Assembly: GCF_016907295.1 (NCBI RefSeq)
Contig: NZ_JAFBBR010000001.1
Location: 2,914,001 to 2,978,000, forward strand
Source of the DNA: Microbacterium dextranolyticum
GTDB taxonomy: Bacteria; Actinomycetota; Actinomycetes; Actinomycetales; Microbacteriaceae
DNA: 64,000 nt
Direction: 5' to 3'
In this document: piece by piece, positions 26,023-34,017 of the stretch
How positions within the stretch are numbered: the first letter of the stretch is position 1
How the letters are laid out: each line of letters begins with the position of its first letter
Made by a program: the position numbers and the translations under genes
Notes under the pieces: generated by a model
The model's database searches: none
What the model was told of the DNA's origin: nothing
Seen by the model: the letters and a program-made list of their open reading frames with translations, nothing else

Positions 26023-27108
26023 ATGTCCCCCTTCCCCCCATCGCGGCGACGCCGCGCCATTCTCGTCGGTATCGCACTCGGAGCCGCATCCGCCCCAGTG
26101 ATCGTGACCTCGGCGTCGGCCGCCCTCGCCGTTCAGACCCTCGAGGCTGCACCCCTCGAGGTCAGCGCCGGCGCACTCGTCGGCGGGAACGTCCGTTTCG
26201 TCTCGGCACAACTCGTACACGGCCGCGACGTGCAGGTGGGGTCCTATGCGGGCCTCGACCTGAGCGCCGCGACGCGTTCGGGCCTCGCCCTCAGCACAGG
26301 CTCGCTGCGCGCCGCGGATCCTTCATCCGCCGCCGACGTCGACTTCACCTCCTCCTCTTTGACGGGCACCAATAGCGCCCCGACCACGACCGGAGACCTC
26401 GGCGGAGCAGGCTCGGCGGAGCTCACCGCACTCACCGGAGCCACGACGTACGACGCGGCTCAGGTGGCCCTGACCGTCGTGCCGGCAGGGGACACTCTGT
26501 CAATCGTTTATCAGTTCGGCAGCGAGGAATATCCCACCTGGTCGCAGCGTGACTACACGGATGCCCTCGGCGTCTTCGTGAACGGGTCGCTGTGCTCGAT
26601 CGTGGACTCCGACCCGGCAGGTATCCGCACGATCAACGAGAGCACGCATGCGGACTCCTTCGTCAGCAACCTCGACGGCTCGCACGCCACCGAGATGAAC
26701 GCCTACACGACGGCGCTGACCTGTACCGCTCCGGTCCGGCCGGGTGTCGAGACCACGATCGTGGCCGCCGTCGCCGACACGGTCGACGGACAGCTCGACA
26801 CGACGCTGCTGCTCGGTGCGGGCGGCATCACCTCGACGCCGGCGCCGGCGCAGCCGACGACATCACCGAACCCTTCAGCGCCGGCGACGAGCGACGGCGT
26901 GACCGGGACGCCCGCAGGCGTCGCATCGACCGGTGGCACCGCCGGTACGGCGGCGCAGCCCGAGGCAGCGAGCACCCTCGCGAACACGGGCGGTGACGGG
27001 GGACTCCTGATCGGCGCGATCGCCGGTGGAGCGCTGTTGGCCGCGACCGGCGCGGGCCTGGTCATCCGCAGCCGTCGCCGAGCCGCCGCGGAGACCGACG
27101 GATCATGA
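26023..27108 (+). CDS. choice-of-anchor L domain surface protein with LANTG sorting signal
   Basis: This 361-residue protein starts at an ATG after AGGAGAACC. A signal peptide ends near SASAALA (about residue 34). Residues about 45-260 match the choice-of-anchor L domain, with GLALSTGSL, GDTLSIVYQFGSEEYP and ALGVFVNG. A Thr/Pro/Gly-rich linker leads to LANTG, a hydrophobic segment and an RSRRR tail, the sorting signal read by class E sortases (LAxTG). It should be covalently wall-anchored. The domain's ligand is unknown; the levansucrase and GH32 neighbours suggest a link to fructan. Confidence 0.85.
   Translation: MSPFPPSRRRRAILVGIALGAASAPVIVTSASAALAVQTLEAAPLEVSAGALVGGNVRFVSAQLVHGRDVQVGSYAGLDLSAATRSGLALSTGSLRAADPSSAADVDFTSSSLTGTNSAPTTTGDLGGAGSAELTALTGATTYDAAQVALTVVPAGDTLSIVYQFGSEEYPTWSQRDYTDALGVFVNGSLCSIVDSDPAGIRTINESTHADSFVSNLDGSHATEMNAYTTALTCTAPVRPGVETTIVAAVADTVDGQLDTTLLLGAGGITSTPAPAQPTTSPNPSAPATSDGVTGTPAGVASTGGTAGTAAQPEAASTLANTGGDGGLLIGAIAGGALLAATGAGLVIRSRRRAAAETDGS
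26498..26513. promoter_or_regulatory. possible auxiliary LacI operator inside a coding region
   Basis: TGTCAATCGTTTATCA differs at only two of 16 positions from the operator at 25854-25869 and lies about 640 bp downstream within the choice-of-anchor L gene. LacI proteins often use a second operator for looping. Chance codon-driven similarity is possible. Confidence 0.4.
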
Positions 27109-28253
27109 TGACCCGCGCCCGCTCGCTGCAGCTCGGGTTGTCCGCGCTGTTCGTCGCCGGCGCGGTCGCCTGCGGCACCCCCGCATGGGGTGCCGCAGGC
27201 TCCGCCCTCGTCGCTCAGACCACGACGAGCATCGAGGCCTCGACGACGACCACCGAGGTGGTGTGGACGCTCCCTCCCGACGCCGCGCCCGGAGACACCG
27301 TCACCGTCGCCCTTCCCGACCACGCAGGCGGCGTGCTCGGCGACGGACGCTGGATCTCTGCGAGCGGCGCCCTGATCGGCCACGCATCCCTCGCCGCCGA
27401 CGGCGCGCTCTCGATCCACCTGACGGACGCGGCCGCCGAGCCCGGCAACCGCTCGGGTCGCACGCTCGTCACGACGACCGGTGTCGCGAGCCCCGGCACG
27501 ACCACCAGCACCGGGCTCCGGGCCCTGGGGCATCTCCCCGCCGGCGAGGTCCCCGGCGAGTTCCACGGCACCGTCGATCGCACCACCGCGACGAAGTACG
27601 GCGCATGGTTTCCCGGCCTGCCGCGCGTCGAGTGGACCGTCGAGACCCCGCGCGGGCCGTGGGACGTCGTGACGGTGGCCGACCCGGCGCCGACCGGGGC
27701 ATCCGTGGACTGCGCCGCGGGCGTCGCCGTCCGCTCCACCTCTCGCACGGCACCCGAGACGGGGTACCTCATCGATCTGATCCCGGTCGCGTCCGAGCGC
27801 GTCGCGACGACGTGCGACACCTCCGGTGTCACGGTCTCGGTGACGCCGGTTGCCACCGACGAGATCCTCGAGGTGCGCTTCAGCTCCGACGTCGCGAACG
27901 CGACCGACGACGCGGTCAATGTCGCAACCGTCACCGCGACACGCACGACGGATGCCCCCGCCGCGCGCGCGACGACGCTGCGCCCCGTGATCGTCCCGGC
28001 TCCGTCGGCGACGCCGTCCGGCACCCCGACGCCGGTGCCGGCCCCGCCCCCATCGACACCGACACCGACACCGACACCGCCCGCACCCCCGACCCCGACC
28101 GTCACCCCGGTCGCGGACCGCCTGGCGACCACCGGCGCCGACGGCGCCGACATCGGCGCGATGGCCGCGGCGGGACTGCTCGCCCTCGTCGCCGGCGCGG
28201 CGGCGACGGGCGGCGCCCGTCGACCGCACCGCCGAGGAGGCGACCCCGCATGA
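27105..28253 (+). CDS. secreted, LATTG-anchored surface protein with Pro/Thr linker
   Basis: This 382-residue protein overlaps the preceding gene by ATGA. It has a signal peptide (hydrophobic to about residue 28, AWGAAG), a beta-rich region of about 270 residues resembling Ig-like adhesin folds, a linker of repeated Pro-Thr pairs (about 312-335), and LATTG followed by a hydrophobic segment and RRPHRRGG tail. It would be attached to the wall by a class E sortase. I do not recognise the globular domain. Its place between another sortase substrate and a membrane GH32 points to a surface assembly for fructan. Confidence 0.78.
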   Translation: MMTRARSLQLGLSALFVAGAVACGTPAWGAAGSALVAQTTTSIEASTTTTEVVWTLPPDAAPGDTVTVALPDHAGGVLGDGRWISASGALIGHASLAADGALSIHLTDAAAEPGNRSGRTLVTTTGVASPGTTTSTGLRALGHLPAGEVPGEFHGTVDRTTATKYGAWFPGLPRVEWTVETPRGPWDVVTVADPAPTGASVDCAAGVAVRSTSRTAPETGYLIDLIPVASERVATTCDTSGVTVSVTPVATDEILEVRFSSDVANATDDAVNVATVTATRTTDAPAARATTLRPVIVPAPSATPSGTPTPVPAPPPSTPTPTPTPPAPPTPTVTPVADRLATTGADGADIGAMAAAGLLALVAGAAATGGARRPHRRGGDPA

Positions 28254-29917
28254 TGAATCCCGCCGACCCGACCCGACAGATCCGTCGCCGACACCGGACG
28301 TTCATCACCCTGGCCCTCGCCGGCATCGCGACGATCGCCGCCGGCGCGCTCGTCCTCGTGCTGTCGCTCTCCCACCGCCTGGCCCCCGAGCCGACCGTGG
28401 ACCCGAGCGCGTCGCCCCTCGACGGGCGCGTGTTCGACCGCCCCGCCGCATGGGACCCGTTCCGCCCGTCGTACCACGTCACGCCGCCCGCGCACTGGAT
28501 GAACGATCCGCAGCGGCCGATCTACGTCGACGGCACGTGGCACCTCTATTACCTCTACAACGCGGACTACCCCACCGGGAACGGCACCGCGTGGTACCAC
28601 GCGACCTCCGACGATCTCGTGCACTGGCACAACGAAGGCGTCGCGATCGAGAAGTACCGCAACGGACTCGGCGACATCCTCACCGGCAGCGCCGTCATCG
28701 ACGCCGAGGGCACGGCCGGGTTCGGCCGGGGCGCCGTCATCGCCCTCGTGACCCAGCAGGACGACGGCGTACAGCGGCAGTCGGTATTCGGTTCCACGGA
28801 CGGCGGCTACACGTTCCAGCCCGCCGCGGGCAATCCGGTCATGCAGAACCCGGGGGTCGTCGACTGGCGAGACCCGAAGGTCTTCCGCGACGAGGCATCC
28901 GGCCGATGGGTGATGGTGCTCGCCGAAGGGCGTCGGCTCGGCTTCTACACCTCGCCAGACCTGCTCTCGTGGACCTACGTCTCGGACTTCTCCTCCGATG
29001 CGCTGGGCCTTCTCGAATGCCCCGACCTCTTCGAGATGGTCGACCCCGCCACGGGGCGACGCACCTGGGTGCTCGCCGCGAGCGCCGACGGCAGCGACGG
29101 CGGGCGCATCCCGGGGAGAACCACCGGTTTCGCCTACTGGACCGGCTCGTGGGACGGTACCCGCTTCACGCCGGATGCCCCCGAGCCGCAGTGGCTCGAC
29201 GATGGCGCGGACTTCTACGCCGCCGTCACCTGGGACGACCCCACCCAGCCCGACGCCGAGCGACTCACCGAGCGCCGCACCCTCGGCTGGATCAACAACT
29301 GGGCCTACGCCCGCGAGCTGCCGACCCACGACTGGCAGGGGGGCGCGCTGTCGGTGACCCGCAGCATCACCCTGTCCGAGATCGACGGGCGGCTTCGACT
29401 GCGCTCACGCCCGATCGACGCGTTGCGCACCCTGGAGGGGGATGCACGGACCGCGCCCGCGCACGTCATCGCACCAGGTGCGATCGCACCTCTCGCCGTG
29501 CAGCCGACCTCTCCTGCCTACCGGATGCGGGTGAGTTTCGAGCGTCCCGCGAACGGCGAGCTCCGGCTGCGTCTGGGCGGCGACGCGGGTGCGGTGACCG
29601 TCGGCTATGACGCCGACCGTGGGGCCGCCTTCATCGTGCGCGACGACAGTGTCGCCGGGCGCCTTCCCGCGGTGTACCGGCAGGCACAGACCGACCCGGA
29701 CGCCTCCCCGGGCCACCGCCCGGCATCCGACGACATCGTCACCATCGACATCCTCGTCGATGCGTCCAGCGTCGAGGTCTTTCTCGGCGATGGATCGTCG
29801 CTGACCAGCGCGATGTACCCCGTCGGCGCCCCGGAGATCACCACCGAAGCCACGGGCGCGCCGGTGCGGATCACCGACCTGGCGCTCTCACCGATGTCGC
29901 TCTCCATCACCGGCTGA
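28250..29917 (+). CDS. membrane-anchored fructan hydrolase, glycoside hydrolase family 32
   Basis: This 555-residue protein overlaps the previous gene by ATGA and has a GAGGAGG site. Residues 18-40 form an uncleaved-looking membrane anchor; the rest should lie outside. GH32 catalytic residues are D86 in HWMNDPQRP, D208 in WRDPKVF and E256 in LLECPDLF, followed by the C-terminal beta-sandwich (about 400-555). This family includes levanases, exo-inulinases and invertases. QRP replaces the common NG(P) after MNDP, which fits exo-fructanase-like members. It probably releases fructose or sucrose from fructan at the cell surface. Confidence 0.93.
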   Translation: MMNPADPTRQIRRRHRTFITLALAGIATIAAGALVLVLSLSHRLAPEPTVDPSASPLDGRVFDRPAAWDPFRPSYHVTPPAHWMNDPQRPIYVDGTWHLYYLYNADYPTGNGTAWYHATSDDLVHWHNEGVAIEKYRNGLGDILTGSAVIDAEGTAGFGRGAVIALVTQQDDGVQRQSVFGSTDGGYTFQPAAGNPVMQNPGVVDWRDPKVFRDEASGRWVMVLAEGRRLGFYTSPDLLSWTYVSDFSSDALGLLECPDLFEMVDPATGRRTWVLAASADGSDGGRIPGRTTGFAYWTGSWDGTRFTPDAPEPQWLDDGADFYAAVTWDDPTQPDAERLTERRTLGWINNWAYARELPTHDWQGGALSVTRSITLSEIDGRLRLRSRPIDALRTLEGDARTAPAHVIAPGAIAPLAVQPTSPAYRMRVSFERPANGELRLRLGGDAGAVTVGYDADRGAAFIVRDDSVAGRLPAVYRQAQTDPDASPGHRPASDDIVTIDILVDASSVEVFLGDGSSLTSAMYPVGAPEITTEATGAPVRITDLALSPMSLSITG

Positions 29918-29918
29918 T

Positions 29919-30893
29919 TCAGCTGGTCCACCCCACCCGCAGCCCTATCGACAGCGGCGGTTCGGGCGCCATCACGGCATCCGGAGCCGCGATCCGATCG
30001 ACGAGCACCTCGGCCGCCCGCGCACCGAGACGCTCGATGGGCTGCGCCACCGTTGTGAGGCCGGGGACGCCCTGCCGCACCGCCGCCGACCCGTCGTAGC
30101 CGACGACGCGCACATCGTCGGGGACTCGGCGGCCGGTCTTGTGCGCCCATTCGAGCGCCATCATCGCGGTGAGATCGTCGGTGGCGAACACCCCATCGGC
30201 ACCGCTCTCGGAGAGCCAGGTCTCGACCAATGCGCGCCGATCCTCGACCGGAGTCGAATACCCATAGGCACGCACGCGCGCCTCGAGTCCCCGCTCGGAC
30301 ATCACCTCGCGATACGACGCCGCACGGTCGTTGCCGGCGTGATCTGTCGCAGTGATGAGGAGCGGGGCGCGCGAGCCCCGCGCGAGCAGGTGCTCGGTCG
30401 CGAGCCTGCCTCCCGCACGATTGTCGCTCCGGATGATCGGGATGTGCGCCGCGAGCCGCCGGTCCACGGCGACGATCGGCAGCTCGGCCTGGTCGTAGCC
30501 CGCCACATCGCGGTTATGCGTGGAAGTGATGATCCCGTCGACGCGATTGGCCTGCAGCAGGTCGAGGTACTCGGCCTCGCGTTCGGCGTTCTGCTGGCAA
30601 TCGCAGAGGAGAGTTTTGTAGCCGTGCTCGGCGAGCGACCGCTCGATCGCCGAGACGAGCTCACCGAAGAACGGATCGGCGACCGTCGGGACGACGACTC
30701 CGACGAGCCCCGATTTTCTCCCGATGAGCGACCGCGCGATCGCGTCGGGGCGATAACCGAGCTCGTCGATGGCAGCCTTGACACGGCGACGCAGATCGTC
30801 GCTCAGGTAGCCGCGGTTGTTCAAGACGCGAGAGACGGTCGTGACAGACACGCCGGCCCGCGCCGCGACGTCCTGCAGCTTCGGTCGTGCCAC
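29919..30893 (-). CDS. LacI-family regulator of the fructan locus
   Basis: This 324-residue protein starts at a GTG (MARPKLQDVAARAGVSVTTVS) with a GGAGGGGG site. It has the LacI helix-turn-helix and hinge (residues about 5-55, NNRGYLSDDLRRRVKAAIDELGYRP) and a periplasmic-binding-like effector domain. It ends one base past the GH32 stop on the opposite strand. Its likely operator is TGTCAATCGTTTGACA in the levansucrase/surface operon gap. The effector is probably a sugar such as fructose or sucrose; this is inference. Confidence 0.92.
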   Translation of the reverse strand: MARPKLQDVAARAGVSVTTVSRVLNNRGYLSDDLRRRVKAAIDELGYRPDAIARSLIGRKSGLVGVVVPTVADPFFGELVSAIERSLAEHGYKTLLCDCQQNAEREAEYLDLLQANRVDGIITSTHNRDVAGYDQAELPIVAVDRRLAAHIPIIRSDNRAGGRLATEHLLARGSRAPLLITATDHAGNDRAASYREVMSERGLEARVRAYGYSTPVEDRRALVETWLSESGADGVFATDDLTAMMALEWAHKTGRRVPDDVRVVGYDGSAAVRQGVPGLTTVAQPIERLGARAAEVLVDRIAAPDAVMAPEPPLSIGLRVGWTS

Positions 30894-31044
30894 GTCGCCC
30901 CCTCCCGGCCCGGTCGTGCACGGGCATCCGACGGATATGGCCGCGCGCATCATCGACGCTAGTCCATGCACAGCGCGGCTCTTCCAGGCAGACCCCGGAG
31001 GCCCCGCTCACGAGCCGTTCACCCGGCTCTGAAAGGATGGACGG

Positions 31045-31914
31045 GTGACCCCCGCACCGGCTTCCTCGCGCATCGTGTTCATCGACATCGACGGGACGAT
31101 CCTCGAGCACGGCTCGCGGATGTCCGCCTCGACCCCCGCGGCGATCGCCGCAGCGCGAGCGAACGGTCACCTCGTGTACCTGTGCACAGGCCGCTCGGCG
31201 GGTGACATCAACCCGCGCGTGCGCGAGATCGAGGTCGACGGCGCGATCACCAACGGCGGCGCGTTCGCCGTGCGCGGCGGCGAGCAGATCGTCGCCCACC
31301 CCATGCCGCGCCCGCTCGTCGATCGGATGATCGCGTACTTCGTGGCGCACGACGCCCACTACTTCTTGCAGACGGATGCCACCGTGTACGTCAGCCCCGG
31401 GGTGCTCGAGTACGCCGCGAAGTTCCGTCGCGCCGCCCACCCGCCCGTCGACGGAGCCGACGCAGCCCAGGAGAGCGCCGCCGCATCTGAGGACGTCGCG
31501 CTGCTCAACCACTACCGCCCGCTCGACGAGGTCGATCTCGACGCGGTCGTGAAGGCCACCTTCCTCAGCACCTCGAGCGACACCCTGGCCCTCGCCGCCG
31601 GCGAGCTGGGCCCCGAGTTCCACGTCATCCCCGGTTCGATCCCCCTGCCGGGTGGATCGAATGGCGAGATCTGCCAGCAGGGCGTGAACAAGGGCGCCGC
31701 GATCGTCGAGGTGCTCGAGCTCCTCGGACGCGACGCCGCCGACGCGGTCGGCATCGGCGACAGCTGGAACGACGTCGAGATGTTCCAGGTCGTCGGCACA
31801 GCGGTCGCGATGGGGAACGCCGACCCGGAGCTGCAGGCGATGGCTGACATCGTCACGACGGACGTGCTCGACGACGGCATCCACAACGCGCTGACGCGTC
31901 TCGGCCTGATCTGA
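31045..31914 (+). CDS. HAD-family (Cof-type) phosphatase
   Basis: This 289-residue protein starts at GTG after AAAGGATGGACGG. HAD motif I is FIDIDGTIL (nucleophile Asp near residue 14), motif II is YLCTGRSAGD and motif IV is GIGDSWNDVEMF. A C2B-type cap lies between. Cof-type enzymes dephosphorylate sugar phosphates, FMN or PLP. A polar insert near residue 135-155 (PPVDGADAAQESAAASED) is not typical. No partner gene is evident. Confidence 0.88.
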   Translation: MTPAPASSRIVFIDIDGTILEHGSRMSASTPAAIAAARANGHLVYLCTGRSAGDINPRVREIEVDGAITNGGAFAVRGGEQIVAHPMPRPLVDRMIAYFVAHDAHYFLQTDATVYVSPGVLEYAAKFRRAAHPPVDGADAAQESAAASEDVALLNHYRPLDEVDLDAVVKATFLSTSSDTLALAAGELGPEFHVIPGSIPLPGGSNGEICQQGVNKGAAIVEVLELLGRDAADAVGIGDSWNDVEMFQVVGTAVAMGNADPELQAMADIVTTDVLDDGIHNALTRLGLI

Positions 31915-31921
31915 CGCCGCC

Positions 31922-31953
31922 GTCCGGCCCGGTGGGCGACGAGCGGGCCGGAC
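31922..31953. terminator. bidirectional hairpin between convergent HAD and SDR genes
   Basis: GTCCGGCCCG (31922-31931) pairs perfectly with CGGGCCGGAC (31944-31953) across a 12-base loop. It lies 7 bp after the HAD stop and 18 bp from the SDR stop on the other strand, so it can serve both. Confidence 0.65.
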
Positions 31954-31971
31954 CGGGCCAGTGCGTATGCC

Positions 31972-32802
31972 TCAGAGGAAGATGTCGGGGAACAGCTCGC
32001 TGTCGGGCGTCCCGGGCGTCGCGGCATAGCCGGAGAAGTCGGTGACACCGGCATCCCGCAGCACCTGCTCGACGATGAGAGTTTGCCCCGTGCGCTCCCC
32101 CGCCGGACGGGTGAGCACCTCGTAGGCGGCATCGGCGTAGACCTCGGGGGTGCGGCTGACCTTCATCATCCGGTCGCCGCCGAGCGCGAACTGCACGGCC
32201 GCGGTCGCGATCGTGGTCTCGGGCCACAGGGTGTTCGCCGCGATGCCGTCTGACGCGAACTCGGCAGCGATGCCGAGCGTCGCCATCGTCATGCCGTACT
32301 TGGCGAGCGTGTAGCCCGTGTGCGCACCCAGCCAGCGCGGGCTGAGGTTCAGCGGCGGCGAGAGCGAGAGGATGTGCGGGTTCGCGGCATCCCTCAACGC
32401 GGGAACGGCGGCCCGCGAGAGCATGAACGTGCCGCGCACGTTGACGTCCTGCATGAGGTCGTACTTCTTCACGGCGAGGTCGAGTGAGCCCGCCAGATCG
32501 ATGACCGAGGCGTTGTTGACGACGATGTCGATGCCGCCGAATTCGCCCTGGGTCTTCAGCACGGCCTCGGTGATGTCGTCGTCGCTCCGGACGTCGCCGA
32601 CGATCGGCAGCGCACGACCGCCGGCGGCCTCGATCGCCGCCGCCGCGGTGTGGACGGTGCCCTCGAGCTTCGGGTGCGGGGTGTCGGTCTTGGCGAGCAG
32701 CGCGATGTTCGCGCCGTCGCGCGCGGCACGCAACGCGATCGCGAGGCCGATGCCGCGACTGCCGCCCGACATCAGGATGGTCTTTCCGGCGAGGGTGTTC
32801 AT
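31972..32802 (-). CDS. short-chain dehydrogenase (HSDL2-like)
   Basis: This 276-residue Rossmann oxidoreductase has the cofactor motif SGGSRGIGLA, NNAS and the catalytic Tyr-x-x-x-Lys in GYTLAKYGMT; the usual catalytic Ser region reads ILSLSPPLNLSP. This pattern, with PP after the Ser, is characteristic of hydroxysteroid dehydrogenase-like 2 proteins linked to fatty-acid metabolism. Its start overlaps the stop of the upstream enoyl-CoA hydratase (ATGA), so the two are translationally coupled. The substrate is unproven. Confidence 0.88.
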   Translation of the reverse strand: MNTLAGKTILMSGGSRGIGLAIALRAARDGANIALLAKTDTPHPKLEGTVHTAAAAIEAAGGRALPIVGDVRSDDDITEAVLKTQGEFGGIDIVVNNASVIDLAGSLDLAVKKYDLMQDVNVRGTFMLSRAAVPALRDAANPHILSLSPPLNLSPRWLGAHTGYTLAKYGMTMATLGIAAEFASDGIAANTLWPETTIATAAVQFALGGDRMMKVSRTPEVYADAAYEVLTRPAGERTGQTLIVEQVLRDAGVTDFSGYAATPGTPDSELFPDIFL

Positions 32803-33764
32803 GCGTGCTCCTGCGGTCGGGGCGAGGTCTCGGGTGCGGTCGGGGGTTCGGGGGCTGGTGCGGCGGCGGATGGTGCTGCGGCGGATGCCGCGGAGATGGC
32901 GGATTCTGAGGAGGCATCCGGCGTCTCAGCTCCTCGCGAACCGCCGGATCCTCGGGAACCCTCGGACGCGCCGGGTGCTGCCGGCGCTGCGGGCGCTGCC
33001 GTCTTCACACGGGATGCCGCGGCGAACGCCGAAACACGGATCTGCGCCTCGGGGGTGTCGAAGCGGGCGCCGATCGTGCGCGCCTCGTCGGCCAGGTTCT
33101 CGGCGAAGGCGCGCCGCGCTCCCGCGCGGACGAGGCGCTTGGCCTGTGCGAAGGCGCCCGTGGCGTTCGCAAGCCAGAACGCGGCGACCTCCTCGGCTCG
33201 CTGAGCGGGGTCGTCGGCGATTTCCGAGACCAAGCCCCAATCCAGCGCCGTCTCGGCATCGAGGGTCTCGTCCTGCAGCAGCAGGCGCAGCGCGCGCGTC
33301 TGACCGACGGCCGCGGGAAGGAGCGTCGACACTCCGAGATCGGGGCTCAGGCCGATGTTCGCGTACCGGCTGACGAAGCGCGCCCGAGTGGCGGCGATCA
33401 CGTAGTCGGCGGTCAGCATGAGACCCAGCCCGCCGCCGGCGACGGCACCCTGGACGGCGGCGACCACCGGGATGTCGGACTCGACGAACGCGCGGATGCC
33501 CGCATGGATCGCTTCTGCCGCCGCCGTCACGTCGCTCCCGTCCGCGCCGGAGGATGCCATCTCGATGACGTCGCCACCCGCGCAGAACGCGGGGCCACGG
33601 GCATCCAGCAGCGCCGTTCCGACGCCGGGGTCGGCCGTGATCTCGAGGGCGAGGTCACGCCACCGCCGCCCCATCTCGAACCCCATGGCGTTGAGTGCGG
33701 ACGGCCGGTTGAACGTGACGCGCGCGAGCGCGCCCTCGCGGACGTACAGGATCGAATCGCTCAT
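32799..33764 (-). CDS. enoyl-CoA hydratase/isomerase with Ala/Pro/Ser-rich tail
   Basis: This 321-residue protein starts at ATG (MSDSILYVREGALARVTFNR). The crotonase core spans about residues 1-260, with the oxyanion-hole segments FCAGGDVIEM and VAGGGLGLMLTADY. The region of the catalytic Glu reads SPDLGVSTLLPAAVG, with Asp at the usual Glu position, so its activity may be isomerase-like. The last 50-60 residues are a low-complexity tail rich in Ala, Pro, Ser and Gly that the family normally lacks. It is coupled to the SDR downstream. Confidence 0.87.
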   Translation of the reverse strand: MSDSILYVREGALARVTFNRPSALNAMGFEMGRRWRDLALEITADPGVGTALLDARGPAFCAGGDVIEMASSGADGSDVTAAAEAIHAGIRAFVESDIPVVAAVQGAVAGGGLGLMLTADYVIAATRARFVSRYANIGLSPDLGVSTLLPAAVGQTRALRLLLQDETLDAETALDWGLVSEIADDPAQRAEEVAAFWLANATGAFAQAKRLVRAGARRAFAENLADEARTIGARFDTPEAQIRVSAFAAASRVKTAAPAAPAAPGASEGSRGSGGSRGAETPDASSESAISAASAAAPSAAAPAPEPPTAPETSPRPQEHA

Positions 33765-33841
33765 CGGCAGGTCTCCGTCGGGGTCGGGGGCAGGTTCGGG
33801 GCGGGGGTGTGCGTCGCGGCGCCGACCGGGGCGCGGGCCGA

Positions 33842-33925
33842 ACTCCTCCATCCTTCGCAGCCGCGGTCCGGGATGTCGCGGAATCCGGCGGAACGGCCGC
33901 CGGCCGTGTGACGAGATGGAGGAGT
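33842..33925. repeat. wide inverted repeat in the promoter region of the hydratase-SDR pair
   Basis: ACTCCTCCATC (33842-33852) and GATGGAGGAGT (33915-33925) are perfectly complementary and separated by 62 bp. The GAACTCC start of the left arm resembles the unit at 17110-17187. It lies in the 253-bp gap upstream of the enoyl-CoA hydratase gene and could be another member of the inverted-unit repeats or a regulatory structure. Confidence 0.6.
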
Positions 33926-34017
33926 ACGGAACAGCGACGCCTCGACACTCGGGGCTGCCCACCCGACGGAGGCGGTCGCCGAGGCCGTACCACCGGCCGC
34001 GCGAGTAAGGCGAGAGA

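Noticed and set aside
27026..28249. A single long protein joining the LATTG surface gene region to GH32
   Set aside because: The upstream part of that frame is an off-frame reading of the surface protein; the GH32 gene has its own ribosome site, start and membrane anchor at 28250.
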